A stretch of 64,000 nt of DNA, taken from positions 1-64,000 of the forward strand of contig JAHEND010000013.1 in NCBI GenBank assembly GCA_024643325.1, read 5' to 3'. The notes beneath the pieces are model-generated. The model made no database searches and was not told where the DNA came from. It worked only from the letters and a program-made list of their open reading frames with translations. Position numbers and translations under genes: made by a program. Below are positions 63,472-64,000 of this stretch, piece after piece (position 1 is the stretch's first letter; every line of letters begins with the position of its first letter). Source of the DNA: Sediminicola sp. GTDB taxonomy: Bacteria; Bacteroidota; Bacteroidia; Flavobacteriales; Flavobacteriaceae.

Positions 63472-64000
63472 ATGGAAAACCCAAAAGCATTTACAAGGAA
63501 TATCCCTAATAACGCTTCGCTTGTTACTTTAGAGCGCGGAAAAATACCACCTCAAGCAACTGATTTAGAAGAGGTTGTATTAGGGGCAATGCTTATTGAC
63601 AAAAAAGGAGTAGATGAGGTTATAGATATTTTACATCCTGACGTATTTTATAAAGACGCCCATAGATTTATTTATGAAGCGATATTCACACTATTTGAAA
63701 CCTCTGAACCCATTGATTTATTAACCGTTTCTGCGCAATTAAAAAAAGAAGGTCAGCTAGAAAAAGTTGGAGGGGATTTTTACTTGATTAACCTCACCCA
63801 AAAGGTGGCTTCTTCTGCTCATATTGAGTTTCACGCTAGAATCATTTTACAAAAATACATCCAGCGAAGTCTCATTAAAATTTCTAACGAGATCATTCAA
63901 GAAGCTTACGAAGACAGCACGGATGTTTTTGACTTATTAGACGCGGCAGAATCTAAGCTTTACGACGTTACCCAAGGGAATTTAAAGCGTTCAGCAGAAA
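63472..64000 (+). CDS. dnaB: Replicative DNA helicase DnaB (3' end beyond window)
   Basis: Ring helicase that unwinds DNA at the fork. Only the N-terminal 176 residues lie in the window, and the frame is open to the last base. The protein starts MENPKAFTRNIPNNASL, then PPQATDLEEVVLGAMLID, HPDVFYKDAHRFIYEAI and LTVSAQLKKEGQLEKVGG, standard for the DnaB primase-binding N-domain, and enters the linker toward the RecA-like domain. The start is ATG 63472 with a 168-base gap after accA that contains the accA terminator. Confidence 0.95.
   Translation, partial: MENPKAFTRNIPNNASLVTLERGKIPPQATDLEEVVLGAMLIDKKGVDEVIDILHPDVFYKDAHRFIYEAIFTLFETSEPIDLLTVSAQLKKEGQLEKVGGDFYLINLTQKVASSAHIEFHARIILQKYIQRSLIKISNEIIQEAYEDSTDVFDLLDAAESKLYDVTQGNLKRSAE

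Noticed and set aside
1-64000. CRISPR arrays, insertion sequences, prophage or integration sites
   Set aside because: No regularly spaced repeats, transposase, integrase or phage-structure proteins were seen, and gene content is housekeeping throughout.

Overview
This is chromosomal DNA of a member of the Bacteroidota, most likely a marine-type flavobacterium. The evidence is A+T-rich DNA, promoters of the form TAnnTTTG instead of -10/-35 boxes, few visible Shine-Dalgarno sites, a PorP/SprF-type gene of the type IX secretion family, DUF4295 next to rpmB-rpmG, DUF3467 directly after rpoC, and a flavobacterial carotenoid cluster. The window looks like core genome. I see no insertion sequence, prophage, CRISPR array or integrase. 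Both ends cut genes: rpoB at the left and dnaB at the right.

Layout. 1-8.2 kb: rpoB (5' end missing), rpoC and a DUF3467 gene, closed by a terminator shared with convergent prfC. 10-13.4 kb: a PorP/SprF-like protein, then a tight run of idi, a PTPS/QueD-family gene, manA and a small conserved protein. 13.4-18.5 kb, minus strand: a DUF4369 lipoprotein, a DUF819 membrane protein, a Cof-type HAD phosphatase and a DUF5916 outer-membrane protein. 18.6-25.7 kb: S1/P1 nuclease, TIGR03643 protein, DoxX protein, htpG, a candidate small transcript with a strong hairpin, a TetR-like/ABC1-kinase pair and a FabH-type synthase. 25.7-33.3 kb: Na+/solute symporter, recR, a lipoyl E2 acyltransferase, an alpha/beta hydrolase, a DEDDh exonuclease, a FAH-family protein, an Hpt protein and cinA. 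33.3-36.3 kb: rpmB, rpmG, DUF4295, ftsY and rimO. 36.3-43.2 kb: a beta-lactamase-fold lipoprotein, a small unknown, two SurA/PpiC-type periplasmic folding factors, aconitase and a thioredoxin-fold protein that has lost its cysteines. 43.2-49.1 kb, minus strand: carotenoid genes cruF-like, crtD-like, crtZ, crtB and crtI, headed by a MerR/B12-binding regulator. 49.3-52.7 kb: a Gfo/Idh/MocA oxidoreductase with a DUF1080 lipoprotein, and a DadA-like oxidase. 52.8-53.0 kb: tRNA-Leu(GAG) and tRNA-Lys(UUU). 53.3-59 kb: aroK, a phosphoribosyltransferase, a methyltransferase, an S4 protein, an FKBP-like lipoprotein with calcium-type repeats, an outer-membrane barrel and a split transketolase. 59.2-64 kb: tgt, an LptF/G-type permease, an EamA transporter, accA and dnaB.

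How the genes work together. The carotenoid genes can take GGPP to phytoene (CrtB), lycopene (CrtI) and then to ring-hydroxylated (CrtZ), psi-end-hydrated (CruF) and 3',4'-desaturated (CrtD) products, consistent with a myxol- or saproxanthin-like pigment. GGPP synthase and lycopene cyclase are not in the window. The regulator keeps both cobalamin-binding signatures known from CarH photoreceptors, so light control through B12 is a reasonable hypothesis. idi supplies isoprenoid precursors but lies about 32 kb away from the cluster.

The most unusual items are the CarH-like regulator with an altered cobalt-contact neighbour, the promoter-plus-hairpin unit at 22.4-22.54 kb with a 36-codon reading frame, a Tgt that lacks the usual zinc cysteines and appears to start at TTG, a cysteine-free TlpA-like protein, and a group of genes whose promoter box sits 4-5 bases before the start codon.
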